NCBI GenBank assembly: GCA_008330645.1
Contig: VLTN01000062.1
Coordinates: 1-64,000, forward strand
Direction of reading: 5' to 3'
Source of the DNA: Cafeteria roenbergensis
Taxonomy: Eukaryota > Sar > Bigyra > Bicosoecida > Cafeteriaceae
Length of the DNA stretch: 64,000 nt
This document shows positions 1 to 9,558 of the stretch, in pieces. Numbering within the stretch: the first letter of the stretch is position 1; the number at the start of each line of letters is the position of its first letter. The notes beneath the pieces were generated by a model, which saw nothing but the letters and a program-made list of their open reading frames with translations, ran no database searches and was not told the DNA's origin. The position numbers and the translations under genes are program-made.

Positions 1-1389
1 GCTCTTGACGCAGAAACGGCCTACAGGAGAATGGCGCTGGGAGGAGCGGCGCGGGAGAAGCCACGTGCGTGGTGTGGAAAGGCACGCGCTACGCGGTGAC
101 CAGAGCGAGCATGGGAGCGTTTGGTCGGCAAGCGCCTTGAATCTCATCCATGGTGGCGGTGGTAACGTCACTGCGCAGTGAGCGAGGCAGTGGTCTGGCG
201 TACTGTGACGACTCCATCTGGGCGCTGCGAGGGACTCGGCAGCAAGCCGAGGCCTTTCGCGAGAGAGCGATCGCTACTCTGCAAGCGATCGGGCTTCCGG
301 TAGCGCGAGAGAAGCTGCTCCCCGTGCGCGCACTTTGTGGACTGGATCGGGCTGCGGGTGAGCGCGGTGGCACACCCACCCACCGTCGCGTTCACTCCGA
401 GCATGGCAGATGCGCTGGAGACAGACCTTGCCAAGATCCGGGAGGGCGCTTCTATGGCGGTGGACAAACTGCGTTCCGTGCTGGGTCGGCTGGCATGGCT
501 GGCGGCGGTTATGAGCCCCGCGCGCCTGTGGCTTAGGCGGCTGTGGCAGGGGGCGCGGGAGAGCTCGGCGGGGTTCCGCGCGGTTCTCGGCGGCGCACGA
601 GCGGGCGGCTGGGGCCTTGCGGAAGTGGGTTTGTGCGCCCCGTGTGGCGGGTGGATGACATCGGGCGCCGGCAGAGCCTGGACGATCACCCGCGGTTCGT
701 GGTGGTCTCGGACGCCTCCGGGCGACAGGGAGGCGCAGTGATTCTCGATCTCGCTACGACGGTGAACGGGCGGCTAGCGGACGGGCGCGTGGGCAGAGGG
801 GTGCGAGCCACGGCGTTGCGCGTCAGGTATTCGGCGCCGATCCCGCAGTCGGCCAGGTCGGAGCTGGTGACCGCGGTGTCTGCGGTGCAGTGGGTCGCGT
901 CTGCGGCGTGTAACGAGACGGTGCTGTTCCTCAGCGATTCGACAGCGGCAGGCGCGGCGCTGCGAGGCAGGGCCGCGGCGAAGGCGAGGCACGCCGACCA
1001 GGCAGGCGAGGCCTTGGCGGAGGTACTGTTGCGCAAACGCATTTTTGTGCACAGCAGGTTCATCCCGGGGGCGGACAACAAGGCCGCGGACTGGCTTTCG
1101 AGAGAAGCGCTGGCCAAGCAACGGGCCGCGTGGCAGAGCTCTGCCGAGTGGGCGGCAGGCTTGCAGCACATCTGGCGGCTTGCGGGGCCGCTAAGGGCGC
1201 GGGCCGGCGGAGGGCATCCTCCTCGAACCAGTTTGGCGAACGGTGGACGCAGATGCGCAGTGGTTCGGCACGGAAACCGGAGGCGGGGACGCGGACCGGG
1301 CGTGCGGGGAGCAGCGCACGTGCGGGTCGCGCGAGCCGGCCGGCCGCGGCGGCAGCCGCGGCTCCGGACGAACCAACCAACCTCTTTGA
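1..1389 (+). pseudogene. Ngaro reverse transcriptase-RNase H, partial and frameshifted
   Basis: This matches the C-terminal half of the 817-codon RT-RNase H gene at 7,105-9,558. The RT active-site motif YCDD (within LAYCDDSIWAL) is readable near 197-210, and the RNase H stretch VVVSDASGRQGGAV near 700-740. The frame changes several times. Compared with the intact copy there is an extra C near 151, an extra C near 320, an extra G near 574, an extra G near 1,193, and a changed GCGGGAGAAG run near 50-60. All are in short homopolymers. The equivalent of the intact stop codon is at 1,387-1,389. The protein would copy element RNA into cDNA, but no full-length product can be read here. Confidence 0.82.
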
Positions 1390-2455
1390 CGTGGTTGGGG
1401 CGGACCGGACTTGGGCGGGCTAGAGGCGTTTTGCGACGCCCTAGCCTGGGCGATGGCGTACCACCTGGGGTCGGCAAGAGCGTCCCGCCCCGGCTTTGGC
1501 GCGAGCTCCCCGAGACGCACGGGGCAGCTTGGGGGCGGGCCCTCGCGCTGGCCAACCCCTCGACGAAGCGCGTGGGCGCGTTGTCGGCGGTGCGATGGTA
1601 TTGCCGTGTTTCACGGGCGGGGAGACGGCGTTCCCCCTCGGCACGGGATGGCAGATGACTGTGCGGGCCTCATCGCGGGCATGGCCTGCCGGGGGGTGTG
1701 CGAGCTGGCGCCCAGCACCAGGGCGACCTACATTGCGTCGGTGCGGGCGGTGGCAGTGCGGTGTCTGGGCGAGGTGGAGGATCGCGCTACGAGGTGCTGG
1801 CCCCTCCTCAGTGCCAGGGCCATAGCGTGGGCGGGCCCCGCGGGTGGACACGCGGCCAGCAGTGGCAGCCGAGGCGTTTGAGGCAGCGGTGCGGGACAGG
1901 ACCGCACCAAGGGCGGTGCGGATGGCGCTGGGGTTCGCGTGGGACACGGGTGTCCCGGTGCTCCGATATCGTGGACGAGGCCCGGGGTCATGGGACGTCA
2001 GCCCGGGGACCGGTGCTGCTGAGGCAGATGCAGGTCCGGCCGGACCCCGGAGGCGGCTTCGCCGTGGAGCTGGTCACGAGGACCAAGACGTCCAGAGGCC
2101 GGCGGTGCGGATTGTGGCGCACACGAGGCGCGGATCCCCGGCGACGCACCCGAGGAGGATGGGGTCGGCCCGGGTGTTGGCGAAGTGGCTGGGCGATCGC
2201 CGGGCGGCGGGGGCGGACGAGGAGGAGCCACTGTGGCGCAAGTCGAGCGGGGAGGCGGTTGTGACGGAGGATATCGTGGCCCTGCTGCAACGGCACACGC
2301 ACGAACGAGTGTCGAGGCATTCCATCCGGATCGGGTCAGCGTCGGCAGCGGTGGCGGCAGGGCTGTCGGTGGCCGCGCTGGCCACCTTGGGCGGTTGGCA
2401 GAGCCAGGAGGTGTGCAGGCAGTACGTGCGGCAGGCGCTGGGGGGGCACGTGTGA
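1253..2455 (+). pseudogene. Ngaro tyrosine recombinase, frameshifted copy
   Basis: This is the counterpart of the intact 401-codon recombinase at 6,036-7,241. The start ATG is conserved at 1,253, and the last part is readable to the stop at 2,453-2,455. The catalytic HSIR box lies near 2,318-2,330, followed by LGGWQSQ and the CRQY tyrosine near 2,425. An extra G in GACACGGGTG near 1,947 and a shorter G run near 1,470 move the frame. Intact, such enzymes cut and join DNA through a 3'-phosphotyrosine link and integrate the circular cDNA. This copy would need correction or is inactive. Confidence 0.8.
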
Positions 2456-2557
2456 GCCCCGCGGGCGGCCTGCGCGCGCGGCGAAAGGGGATGAGGAGAG
2501 CAACAGGCAGCTCTGCTGCGCCCCGGTTGGTATCGTATGGCGAATGGGACAGGCGGA

Positions 2558-2712
2558 GGGCAGACGCGGCTCTGCCCGCCGGGTGGAGGGCTCTACCAAG
2601 CAGAGCCCACTTGCCATACTCGGGGACCTACCCCCAGTCACGATCCCGGGTGAGAGGGGGCGACGACGAGCTCGGACACTCGCACACCCGCAATAGAAAA
2701 CGATACGAGCTC
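2558..2712 (+). repeat. Ngaro copy 1 repeat B1
   Basis: This 155-bp unit, from GGGCAGACGC to GAGCTC, is repeated exactly 486 bp downstream as B2. It sits directly before A2, as expected for Ngaro split direct repeats, where B1-A2 is the template used to rebuild the ends through a circular intermediate. Confidence 0.85.
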
Positions 2713-3043
2713 AGACAACAAGCCTGAAGAGGCTGAACACTGAGCTGAACGAATGACAACACATCCAGTCAAAGGGATTCCATATCCCGCGACAAGACCA
2801 GGCGGCGAAGAGGCGAACCGGAGGAGGGTGTCCTTCTCGCTGCAGAGCGGGGGAAAGCTCTGCCCAACGGGCGCGCGCGCAATCAGCACACCGGACGCAG
2901 GAACTCTCCCGTCCGTAACGGGAAACTCAGCGGCACGGCACTCGCCTGCCCTGATCAGTTATCCCACAGGGAATCAGCGACTCCGCATTCCCGCCGCGTT
3001 TGTGTGACGCGCGCTTAAGCTTTTCCCAGCCCACCCGCCCCGC
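2713..3043 (+). repeat. Ngaro copy 1 repeat A2 with short spacer
   Basis: The A unit begins GACAACAAGCCTGAAGAGG and ends at AAGCTTTT (about 3,023). About 20 bp of spacer (CCCAGCCCACCCG...) separates it from B2. The same A sequence opens the complete copy at 11,677 and recurs at 5,467-5,777. All three copies contain the same 84-codon open frame, which indicates very low divergence. Confidence 0.83.
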
Positions 3044-3198
3044 GGGCAGACGCGGCTCTGCCCGCCGGGTGGAGGGCTCTACCAAGCAGAGCCCACTTGC
3101 CATACTCGGGGACCTACCCCCAGTCACGATCCCGGGTGAGAGGGGGCGACGACGAGCTCGGACACTCGCACACCCGCAATAGAAAACGATACGAGCTC
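3044..3198 (+). repeat. Ngaro copy 1 repeat B2 (3' terminus)
   Basis: This is the second copy of the 155-bp B unit and ends the element at GAGCTC. The next bases (AAAAAATAAATTAG) are AT-rich insert DNA, so the element boundary is visible as an abrupt composition change. Confidence 0.85.
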
Positions 3199-5292
3199 AA
3201 AAAATAAATTAGTAAATTTAATTATATTGTTTTGAATATAATTAAAGTTAGTTAATAATTAAAATGAAATACCTATTTTTGCGGTTTTGGCTTTTATTGT
3301 TGTGGGTTTTTTGGTTTCTTTGGTTTCTTTGGTTTCTTTGGTTTTTTCTTTTTTGGCTCTTGGATTTCTTGTTTTCTTTTCTTTTAATTCAGGATTGATT
3401 ATTTTAGAAGCTTGAACAGTGGTTGATGTTATGTTTTTATTTTCTTTCTCTTCTTTGACAGGTACAGCTGCGGCTCTCATTGATATTTTTTTAGTTTTTA
3501 CTGGTTTAATTTTTGGTACTTGTTTGACTTTTGGCGGTTCTTCTTCATCATCACTGTCGCTTTCAATTTCTTCGGGTTCTACTGGTGCTTTTTGTTCTAC
3601 TTCCTTTTTAATTTCTTGAGTTATGGATAATTTATTTAATTGATGTTGTTCAAGTAGTTTTTTAAGCTTTTCAAATTTCTTCGGCTTGTTGTTTGATTAT
3701 CTTTTCGCAGTCGGCTATGCTTCTTTTATGGTCGTCTGGGTCATCATCAATAAAGTCGGGTTCGTCTCCTTCAATTTTTTCTCTTGGTTTGTAATCTATA
3801 AAGCATCCATAACCATTATATCCTGGGCACTTAAGCTTTCTATTATAATTAAAGCCTTTGTCTTTTAGTTCGCTTTAAAACTTGAGACCGTCCGATGTTC
3901 TTTTTTGTAGGATATTCCAAACGTACATTTTCTATAATATACTCAATATGTACCTTAGCCCCTTTTTCTTCTATTAAATATCTTTCTATGAAATGGGCCC
4001 ATTCATCATTTGCATCTACAATATCATCCGTCACACTTGTAAAGCATTCTGGAATGGTTGGTACATTTTCTTTTACAAGTTGAGAAGAAAGAATATAAAA
4101 CATAGCATTTTTTTGTTCATCTGTAAAAATTTTCTTCGGCATTAAAAAAGTTTCTCATCTTTTTAAATATACCGTATCATTATTTACTCGTGTTTTATCA
4201 TCTGTAAACTCGTTTTTATATTCATAGCCTTTTAATCTTCTTTCTATTCCTGAATCGGTTTTAAAGTTTATCATATGATTTGAAACAAAAATTAAGGTAC
4301 CTTGAGTTCTAGTTTTAAAGGTACCCATCTTGATAAAGTTTATTAGTTTGTATTTTTCCATCTACTACACTTTTAATTAAATCGGTATTTAATGATCGGG
4401 TGTCTATCTCATTTAAAAAATAATATCTTGTGTAGTTGTTAAAGCTGTTTAGTGATTTATCTTTATTGTTGTTGTGGTTTGAGAAAGTATCATTTTTTAA
4501 GCATTGAAAATAAACATCACTGACAGCAGCATTTATGAAATTATAAAGGGTTGATTTCCCGCGGGCTCCTTGACCGTAATTTACTAAAAACTCTTGCTTA
4601 GCACATACTCGCCCAGAAAGCATACCCCCTAGCATATGGAGACAATATTCGCGGGCCTCTTTTTCCCTGAAGAGTTGGTCAATTTTGGAGTTCAACCAGT
4701 TGATAGTCTCTTCTTTTGGGTTAATAAAATCCCTCTTTATATATTGATTAATAAAGCATGGTTTAGTTCGCTCTTCAAGTGTATTTATTTAGTAAATTAA
4801 ATCTTCCGTTTTGGAAATGGATTCCGTCTGGGTCATCGTTAAATGTTATATCATATGTTAAGTTGCTTCTTATGCTTGAAATGTTCCGTTTTATAAAAGT
4901 ATTATTTAAAATCATTTTGAAGGCTTTTAATAATTGGTCAGGTGTTTTATTTGGGTTTCCTTCTATAAGCTTTAGTTTTAAGGTTTGTAGTTCCGTATTT
5001 GTTAATTTTCCAAAGCTTTGAGATAAATATTTAGTAATAGCCCCTGTTAAAGTATCATCAGATGATTTAGTTAGCGGATCATAAACATTTGTCTCGTTGA
5101 GCTTGTATAATTTACCCTCTACAATAATTAATTCCATTTTTAAAGCGTTTGAGATGATGGTACCTATTCTATCAGAGTCGGCGGCATCTTCGTGTATGGT
5201 GAGCATATCTTTTAAAGACATTAAATTTTTAAAGTTCATTATATAATACTATAGTTTTTTTTTCTTTAACCCATTTTTTAATTTTGTCCTAT
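3199..5292. mobile_element. AT-rich virophage-like (EMALE) fragment between two Ngaro copies
   Basis: This strongly AT-rich island lies between two GC-rich Ngaro elements that point their 3' ends at it. Its only recognisable gene is a decayed SF3/D5-type primase-helicase on the - strand. If the complete Ngaro is removed, it becomes contiguous with the AT-rich block at 11,678-12,241, which ends at host DNA. AT-rich mavirus-like insertions carrying Ngaro elements are known from Cafeteria burkhardae genomes. Capsid, packaging ATPase, protease, integrase and DNA polymerase genes, which would settle the assignment, are not in the window and would lie to the left of copy 1. Flanks 3,199-3,258 and 5,240-5,292 are non-coding. 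Confidence 0.72.
3259..5239 (-). pseudogene. Virophage-type D5/SF3 primase-helicase, decayed
   Basis: The product would be an ATP-driven replicative helicase with a D5-type layout. The N-terminal piece (5,239-4,775) ends in FQNGRFNL, a typical D5_N motif. The next piece (readable to 4,315) has a Walker A box GQGARGKST (about 4,575-4,550) and Walker B YYFLNEID. The piece ending at 4,155 has sensor motif TLIFVSNHM and arginine finger SGIERRL. Next come a D5 C-terminal region (SQVLK, then GFNYNRKLKCPG near 3,900-3,820) and a Lys/Glu/Pro-rich tail to 3,259. These pieces need frame changes near 4,780, 4,340, 3,870 and 3,660, plus an in-frame TGA at 4,155-4,157, so it reads as one gene of about 660 codons with five lesions. 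The Lys-rich tail (3,660-3,259) could be a separate small gene. The start ATG is 53 bp from the Ngaro end, so its original promoter has been displaced. Some lesions may be sequencing errors. Confidence 0.8.
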
Positions 5293-5447
5293 GAGCTCGT
5301 ATCGTTTTCTATTGCGGGTGTGCGAGTGTCCGAGCTCGTCGTCGCCCCCTCTCACCCGGGATCGTGACTGGGGGTAGGTCCCCGAGTATGGCAAGTGGGC
5401 TCTGCTTGGTAGAGCCCTCCACCCGGCGGGCAGAGCCGCGTCTGCCC
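5293..5447 (-). repeat. Ngaro copy 2 repeat B2 (3' terminus)
   Basis: This 155-bp unit matches B1 at 5,779-5,933 at an offset of 486 bp. Its outer end GAGCTC meets AT-rich DNA (..TTTTGTCCTAT) at 5,292/5,293, marking the element end. Confidence 0.87.
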
Positions 5448-5466
5448 GCGGGGCGGGTGGGCTGGG

Positions 5467-5777
5467 AAAAGCTTAAGCGCGCGTCACACAAACGCGGCGG
5501 GAATGCGGAGTCGCTGATTCCCTGTGGGATAACTGATCAGGGCAGGCGAGTGCCGTGCCGCTGAGTTTCCCGTTACGGACGGGAGAGTTCCTGCGTCCGG
5601 TGTGCTGATTGCGCGCGCGCCCGTTGGGCAGAGCTTTCCCCCGCTCTGCAGCGAGAAGGACACCCTCCTCCGGTTCGCCTCTTCGCCGCCTGGTCTTGTC
5701 GCGGGATATGGAATCCCTTTGACTGGATGTGTTGTCATTCGTTCAGCTCAGTGTTCAGCCTCTTCAGGCTTGTTGTC
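5467..5777 (-). repeat. Ngaro copy 2 repeat A2
   Basis: This 311-bp copy of A1 (11,367-11,677) sits at an offset of exactly 5,900 bp. It lies between B1 and B2, separated from B2 by a 19-bp GC-rich spacer and from B1 by a single base. No difference from A1 was seen on reading. Confidence 0.87.
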
Positions 5778-5778
5778 T

Positions 5779-5933
5779 GAGCTCGTATCGTTTTCTATTG
5801 CGGGTGTGCGAGTGTCCGAGCTCGTCGTCGCCCCCTCTCACCCGGGATCGTGACTGGGGGTAGGTCCCCGAGTATGGCAAGTGGGCTCTGCTTGGTAGAG
5901 CCCTCCACCCGGCGGGCAGAGCCGCGTCTGCCC
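5779..5933 (-). repeat. Ngaro copy 2 repeat B1
   Basis: This internal copy of the B unit lies about 100 bp downstream of the recombinase stop codon. B1 joined to A2 reproduces the junction expected in a circularised element, in line with the Ngaro replication model. Confidence 0.86.
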
Positions 5934-6035
5934 TCCGCCTGTCCCATTCGCCATACGATACCAACCGGGGCGCAGCAGAGCTGCCTGTTGCTCTCCTCAT
6001 CCCCTTTCGCCGCGCGCGCAGGCCGCCCGCGGGGC

Positions 6036-7241
6036 TCACACGTGCCCCCCCAGCGCCTGCCGCACGTACTGCCTGCACACCTCCTGGCTCTGCCAACCGC
6101 CCAAGGTGGCCAGCGCGGCCACCGACAGCCCTGCCGCCACCGCTGCCGACGCTGACCCGATCCGGATGGAATGCCTCGACACTCGTTCGTGCGTGTGCCG
6201 TTGCAGCAGGGCCACGATATCCTCCGTCACAACCGCCTCCCCGCTCGACTTGCGCCACAGTGGCTCCTCCTCGTCCGCCCCCGCCGCCCGGCGATCGCCC
6301 AGCCACTTCGCCAACACCCGGGCCGACCCCATCCTCCTCGGGTGCGTCGCCGGGGATCCGCGCCTCGTGTGCGCCACAATCCGCACCGCCCGGCCTCTGG
6401 ACGTCTTGGTCCTCGTGACCAGCTCCACGGCGAAGCCGCCTCCGGGGTCCGGCCGGACCTGCATCTGCCTCAGCAGCACCGGTCCCCGGGCTGACGTCCC
6501 ATGACCCCGGGCCTCGTCCACGATATCGGAGCACCGGGACACCGTGTCCCACGCGAACCCCAGCGCCATCCGCACCGCCCTTGGTGCGGTCCTGTCCCGC
6601 ACCGCTGCCTCAAACGCCTCGGCTGCCACTGCTGGCCGCGTGTCCACCCGCGGGGCCGCCCACGCCATGGCCCTGGCACTGAGGAGGGGCCAGCACCTCG
6701 TAGCGCGATCCTCCACCTCGCCCAGACACCGCACTGCCACCGCCCGCACCGACGCAATGTAGGTCGCCCTGGTGCTGGGCGCCAGCTCGCACACCCCTCG
6801 GCAAGCCATGCCGGCGATAAGGCCCGCACAGTCATCCGCCATCCCGTGCCGAGGGGGGAACGCCCGTCTCCCCGCCCGTGAAACACGGCAATACCATCGC
6901 ACCGCCGACAACGCGCCCACGCGCTTCGTCGAGGGGTTGGCCAGCGCGAGGGCCCGCCCCCAAGCTGCCCCGTGCGTCTCGGGGAGCTCGCGCCAAAGCC
7001 GGGGCGGGACGCTCTTGCCGACCCCCAGGTGGTACGCCATCGCCCAGGCTAGGGCGTCGCAAAACGCCTCTAGCCCGGCCCAAGTCCGGTCCGCCCCAAC
7101 CACGTCAAAGAGGTTGGTTGGTCCGTCCGGAGCCGCGGCTGCCGCCGCGGCCGGCCGGCTCGCGCGACCCGCACGTGCGCTGCTCCCCGCACGCCCGGTC
7201 CGCGTCCCCGCCTCCGGTTTCCGTGCCGAACCACTGCGCAT
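6036..7241 (-). CDS. Ngaro tyrosine recombinase (ORF3)
   Basis: This is a 401-aa site-specific recombinase that would integrate the circular cDNA. The catalytic set is readable: Arg236 in DTVSRCSDIVDEA, His357 and Arg360 in SRHSIRIG, Trp383 in LGGWQSQ (the His/Trp position), and nucleophile Tyr392 in VCRQYVR, close to the C-terminus as usual. The N-terminal 40 residues are low-complexity Arg/Ala/Gly and are followed by a probable core-binding helical region. The ATG at 7,241-7,239 lies inside the end of the RT-RNase H gene in another frame (137-bp overlap), so translation probably depends on reinitiation or on read-through coupling with ORF2. B1 follows the stop. Fully open, unlike the copy at 1,253-2,455. 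Confidence 0.92.
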   Translation of the reverse strand: MRSGSARKPEAGTRTGRAGSSARAGRASRPAAAAAAAPDGPTNLFDVVGADRTWAGLEAFCDALAWAMAYHLGVGKSVPPRLWRELPETHGAAWGRALALANPSTKRVGALSAVRWYCRVSRAGRRAFPPRHGMADDCAGLIAGMACRGVCELAPSTRATYIASVRAVAVRCLGEVEDRATRCWPLLSARAMAWAAPRVDTRPAVAAEAFEAAVRDRTAPRAVRMALGFAWDTVSRCSDIVDEARGHGTSARGPVLLRQMQVRPDPGGGFAVELVTRTKTSRGRAVRIVAHTRRGSPATHPRRMGSARVLAKWLGDRRAAGADEEEPLWRKSSGEAVVTEDIVALLQRHTHERVSRHSIRIGSASAAVAAGLSVAALATLGGWQSQEVCRQYVRQALGGHV

Positions 7242-9558
7242 CTGCGTCCACCGTTCGCCAAACTGGTTCGAGGAGGATGCCCTCCGCCGGCCCGCGCCTT
7301 AGCGGCCCCGCAAGCCGCCAGATGTGCTGCAAGCCTGCCGCCCACTCGGCAGAGCTCTGCCACGCGGCCCGTTGCTTGGCCAGCGCTTCTCTCGAAAGCC
7401 AGTCCGCGGCCTTGTTGTCCGCCCCCGGGATGAACCTGCTGTGCACAAAAATGCGTTTGCGCAACAGTACCTCCGCCAAGGCCTCGCCTGCCTGGTCGGC
7501 GTGCCTCGCCTTCGCCGCGGCCCTGCCTCGCAGCGCCGCGCCTGCCGCTGTCGAATCGCTGAGGAACAGCACCGTCTCGTTACACGCCGCAGACGCGACC
7601 CACTGCACCGCAGACACCGCGGTCACCAGCTCCGACCTGGCCGACTGCGGGATCGGCGCCGAATACCTGACGCGCAACGCCGTGGCTCGCACCCCTCTGC
7701 CCACGCGCCCGTCCGCTAGCCGCCCGTTCACCGTCGTAGCGAGATCGAGAATCACTGCGCCTCCCTGTCGCCCGGAGGCGTCCGAGACCACCACGAACCG
7801 CGGGTGATCGTCCAGGCTCTGCCGGCGCCCGATGTCATCCACCCGCCACACGGGGCGCACAAACCACTTCCGCAAGGCCCCAGCCGCCCGCTCGTGCGCC
7901 GCCGAGAACCGCGCGGAACCCGCCGAGCTCTCCCGCGCCACCTGCCACAGCCGCCTAAGCCACAGGCGCGCGGGGCTCATAACCGCCGCCAGCCATGCCA
8001 GCCGACCCAGCACGGAGCGCAGTTTGTCCACCGCCATAGAAGCGCCCTCCCGGATCTTGGCAAGGTCTGTCTCCAGCGCATCTGCCATGCTCGGAGTGAA
8101 CGCGACGGTGGGTGGGTGTGCCACCGCGCTCACCCGCAGCCCGATCCAGTCCACAAAGTGCGCGCACGGGAGCAGCTTCTCTCGCGCTACCGGAAGCCCG
8201 ATCGCTTGCAGAGTAGCGATCGCTCTCTCGCGAAAGGCCTCGGCTTGCTGCCGAGTCCCTCGCAGCGCCCAGATGGAGTCGTCACAGTACGCCAGACCAC
8301 TGCCTCGCTCACTGCGCAGTGACGTTACCACCGCCACCATGATGAGATTCAAGGCGCTTGCCGACCAAACGCTTCCCATGCTCGCTCTGGTCACCGCGTA
8401 GCGCGTGCCTTTCCACACCACGCACGTGGCTCCCCGCGCCGCTCCTCCCAGCGCCATTCTCCTGTAGGCCGTTTCTGCGTCAAGAGCCCACAGGAAGACC
8501 GGCCGGCCCTCCTGACCCGCCGACACACGACGCAGCCATGCCGCCACTCGCAACGCATCCGTAGTGACTGGAAACGGCATCACCTGTGTCCGGGCCAGCC
8601 CGTTCGGGCCCCGGAGACGACCGCCCTTGTCTCTAGAACTGTCGTCACAGATCAGGCGAAACCGCCCATTCGACTTGGGGACGCATGATAGGGGGCTGTG
8701 TGGGGGCGGCGCCACCCCCTTCGGCCAGGGGGAGAGCCACCCCCGTTCTATGTCCCGGCGCACGAGGGCCTCCATGGCCTCCGCCGCGCCTTCTACATCC
8801 GGCGCCTTGTTCGGCCGCGCTTCGAAGGACGTTACCGGAGCGGAGAGTTCCGCACTAACTCCTAGTAAACCCACTGCAAACGCGTGCCGCCATCCCACCG
8901 AAGAAGTGCCCCGCAACCTGCGAAGAACCTCCACGGGATTTATGCACGGGCCGCCTGCCGGCTCCATGCCCGCCACAACGGGAAAAGCCCCGAGTGTATG
9001 CATAAATCCGCCTTCCGCGAACGCCGCAGGACAGTTCGCCTGCGCCATTGCCTGCTCCACCGGACCCTTCAGTGCGCCCTGGGCAGCTAGAGTGCCCAGC
9101 CACTTTTCCAACACATCCGGGTCCACCACTTCCGCGTCCATCCCGCACGCCGCGAGCAGGGCCTGCGCCCGGGCGTACAGAAGAGACGGCTCGGTGACTT
9201 TCGCCCAGCTCGTTCCACTTCGCGACACTCGCTGGGCGAGGGAGTCCGGGCCAGGGGCTGGCCTTCGAAGCGCCGCCCGGTATCGGGCCGCCACGGCCGC
9301 ATCCTCATCCGGCCGCTTCCGCCTTCCCGACTGACCCGGACGCTGTGAGGCGTGTGCCCGGTCGCGTGAGGTTGGAGGCAACGACACGGGAAGACCCCCC
9401 TCCTCCGGGGGTGCCTTCCGCCGCTGATCGCCTTTGTGCGCGCGTTGCCCACTCACAAAGGCCCTCCAAAACTCTGCCTCCGCTGCTTCGGCAGCCCGTT
9501 CAGAACCTCGTCCAACGAGGATGCGGTACAGGCCCCTTCGTCCCGAAGGCGAGCCCAC
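7105..9558 (-). CDS. Ngaro reverse transcriptase-RNase H (ORF2)
   Basis: This 817-codon polyprotein copies element RNA into DNA. The RT fingers/palm include VPKSNGRFRLICDDSSRDKG (around residue 310) and the active site YCDD at residues 424-427 (8,289-8,278) in LAYCDDSIWAL. The RNase H domain has Asp593 in VVVSDASG, a later LFLSDSTAAG Asp, and PGADNKAADWLSR, the D..N..AD.LSR signature typical of DIRS/Ngaro elements. There is no aspartic protease and no integrase. The open frame begins at a GTG and has no ATG for over 100 codons. It overlaps ORF1 by 106 bp in the -1 frame relative to ORF1, so expression through a -1 frameshift is plausible, but I saw no classical slippery heptamer. Confidence 0.92.
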   Translation of the reverse strand: MGSPSGRRGLYRILVGRGSERAAEAAEAEFWRAFVSGQRAHKGDQRRKAPPEEGGLPVSLPPTSRDRAHASQRPGQSGRRKRPDEDAAVAARYRAALRRPAPGPDSLAQRVSRSGTSWAKVTEPSLLYARAQALLAACGMDAEVVDPDVLEKWLGTLAAQGALKGPVEQAMAQANCPAAFAEGGFMHTLGAFPVVAGMEPAGGPCINPVEVLRRLRGTSSVGWRHAFAVGLLGVSAELSAPVTSFEARPNKAPDVEGAAEAMEALVRRDIERGWLSPWPKGVAPPPHSPLSCVPKSNGRFRLICDDSSRDKGGRLRGPNGLARTQVMPFPVTTDALRVAAWLRRVSAGQEGRPVFLWALDAETAYRRMALGGAARGATCVVWKGTRYAVTRASMGSVWSASALNLIMVAVVTSLRSERGSGLAYCDDSIWALRGTRQQAEAFRERAIATLQAIGLPVAREKLLPCAHFVDWIGLRVSAVAHPPTVAFTPSMADALETDLAKIREGASMAVDKLRSVLGRLAWLAAVMSPARLWLRRLWQVARESSAGSARFSAAHERAAGALRKWFVRPVWRVDDIGRRQSLDDHPRFVVVSDASGRQGGAVILDLATTVNGRLADGRVGRGVRATALRVRYSAPIPQSARSELVTAVSAVQWVASAACNETVLFLSDSTAAGAALRGRAAAKARHADQAGEALAEVLLRKRIFVHSRFIPGADNKAADWLSREALAKQRAAWQSSAEWAAGLQHIWRLAGPLRRGPAEGILLEPVWRTVDADAQWFGTETGGGDADRACGEQRTCGSREPAGRGGSRGSGRTNQPL

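Larger units (their letters stand above)
1..3198 (+). mobile_element. Ngaro-type YR retrotransposon copy 1, 5'-truncated by the window and broken
   Basis: Position 1 corresponds to position 8,487 of the complete - strand copy at 5,293-11,677, so about 3.2 kb of the 5' part lies outside the window. What remains is the second half of the RT-RNase H gene, the tyrosine recombinase gene and the 3' repeats B1-A2-B2. The element ends at GAGCTC (3,193-3,198) and AT-rich DNA follows at once. The A and B repeats look essentially identical to those of the other copy, but the coding part differs by many one-base changes in G or C runs and is split into short frames. Ngaro elements integrate through a tyrosine recombinase, normally without target-site duplication. 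Either this copy is recently dead or its consensus sequence is poor. Confidence 0.88.

Noticed and set aside
686-1555. Long open frames antisense to the Ngaro RT, RCC1-type and other host genes
   Set aside because: In very GC-rich DNA the opposite strand stays open by composition. None shows a motif, and the sense strand explains the sequence.
2753-3007. 84-codon frame identical at 2,753-3,007, 5,484-5,738 and 11,384-11,638
   Set aside because: It lies inside the Ngaro A repeat. Identity among copies follows from repeat identity, and there is no domain or independent sign of coding.
3199-5292. AT-rich block as a mitochondrial insertion
   Set aside because: The readable gene is a D5/SF3 helicase, and the block borders Ngaro elements and a palindromic terminus. 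No mitochondrial gene is seen.
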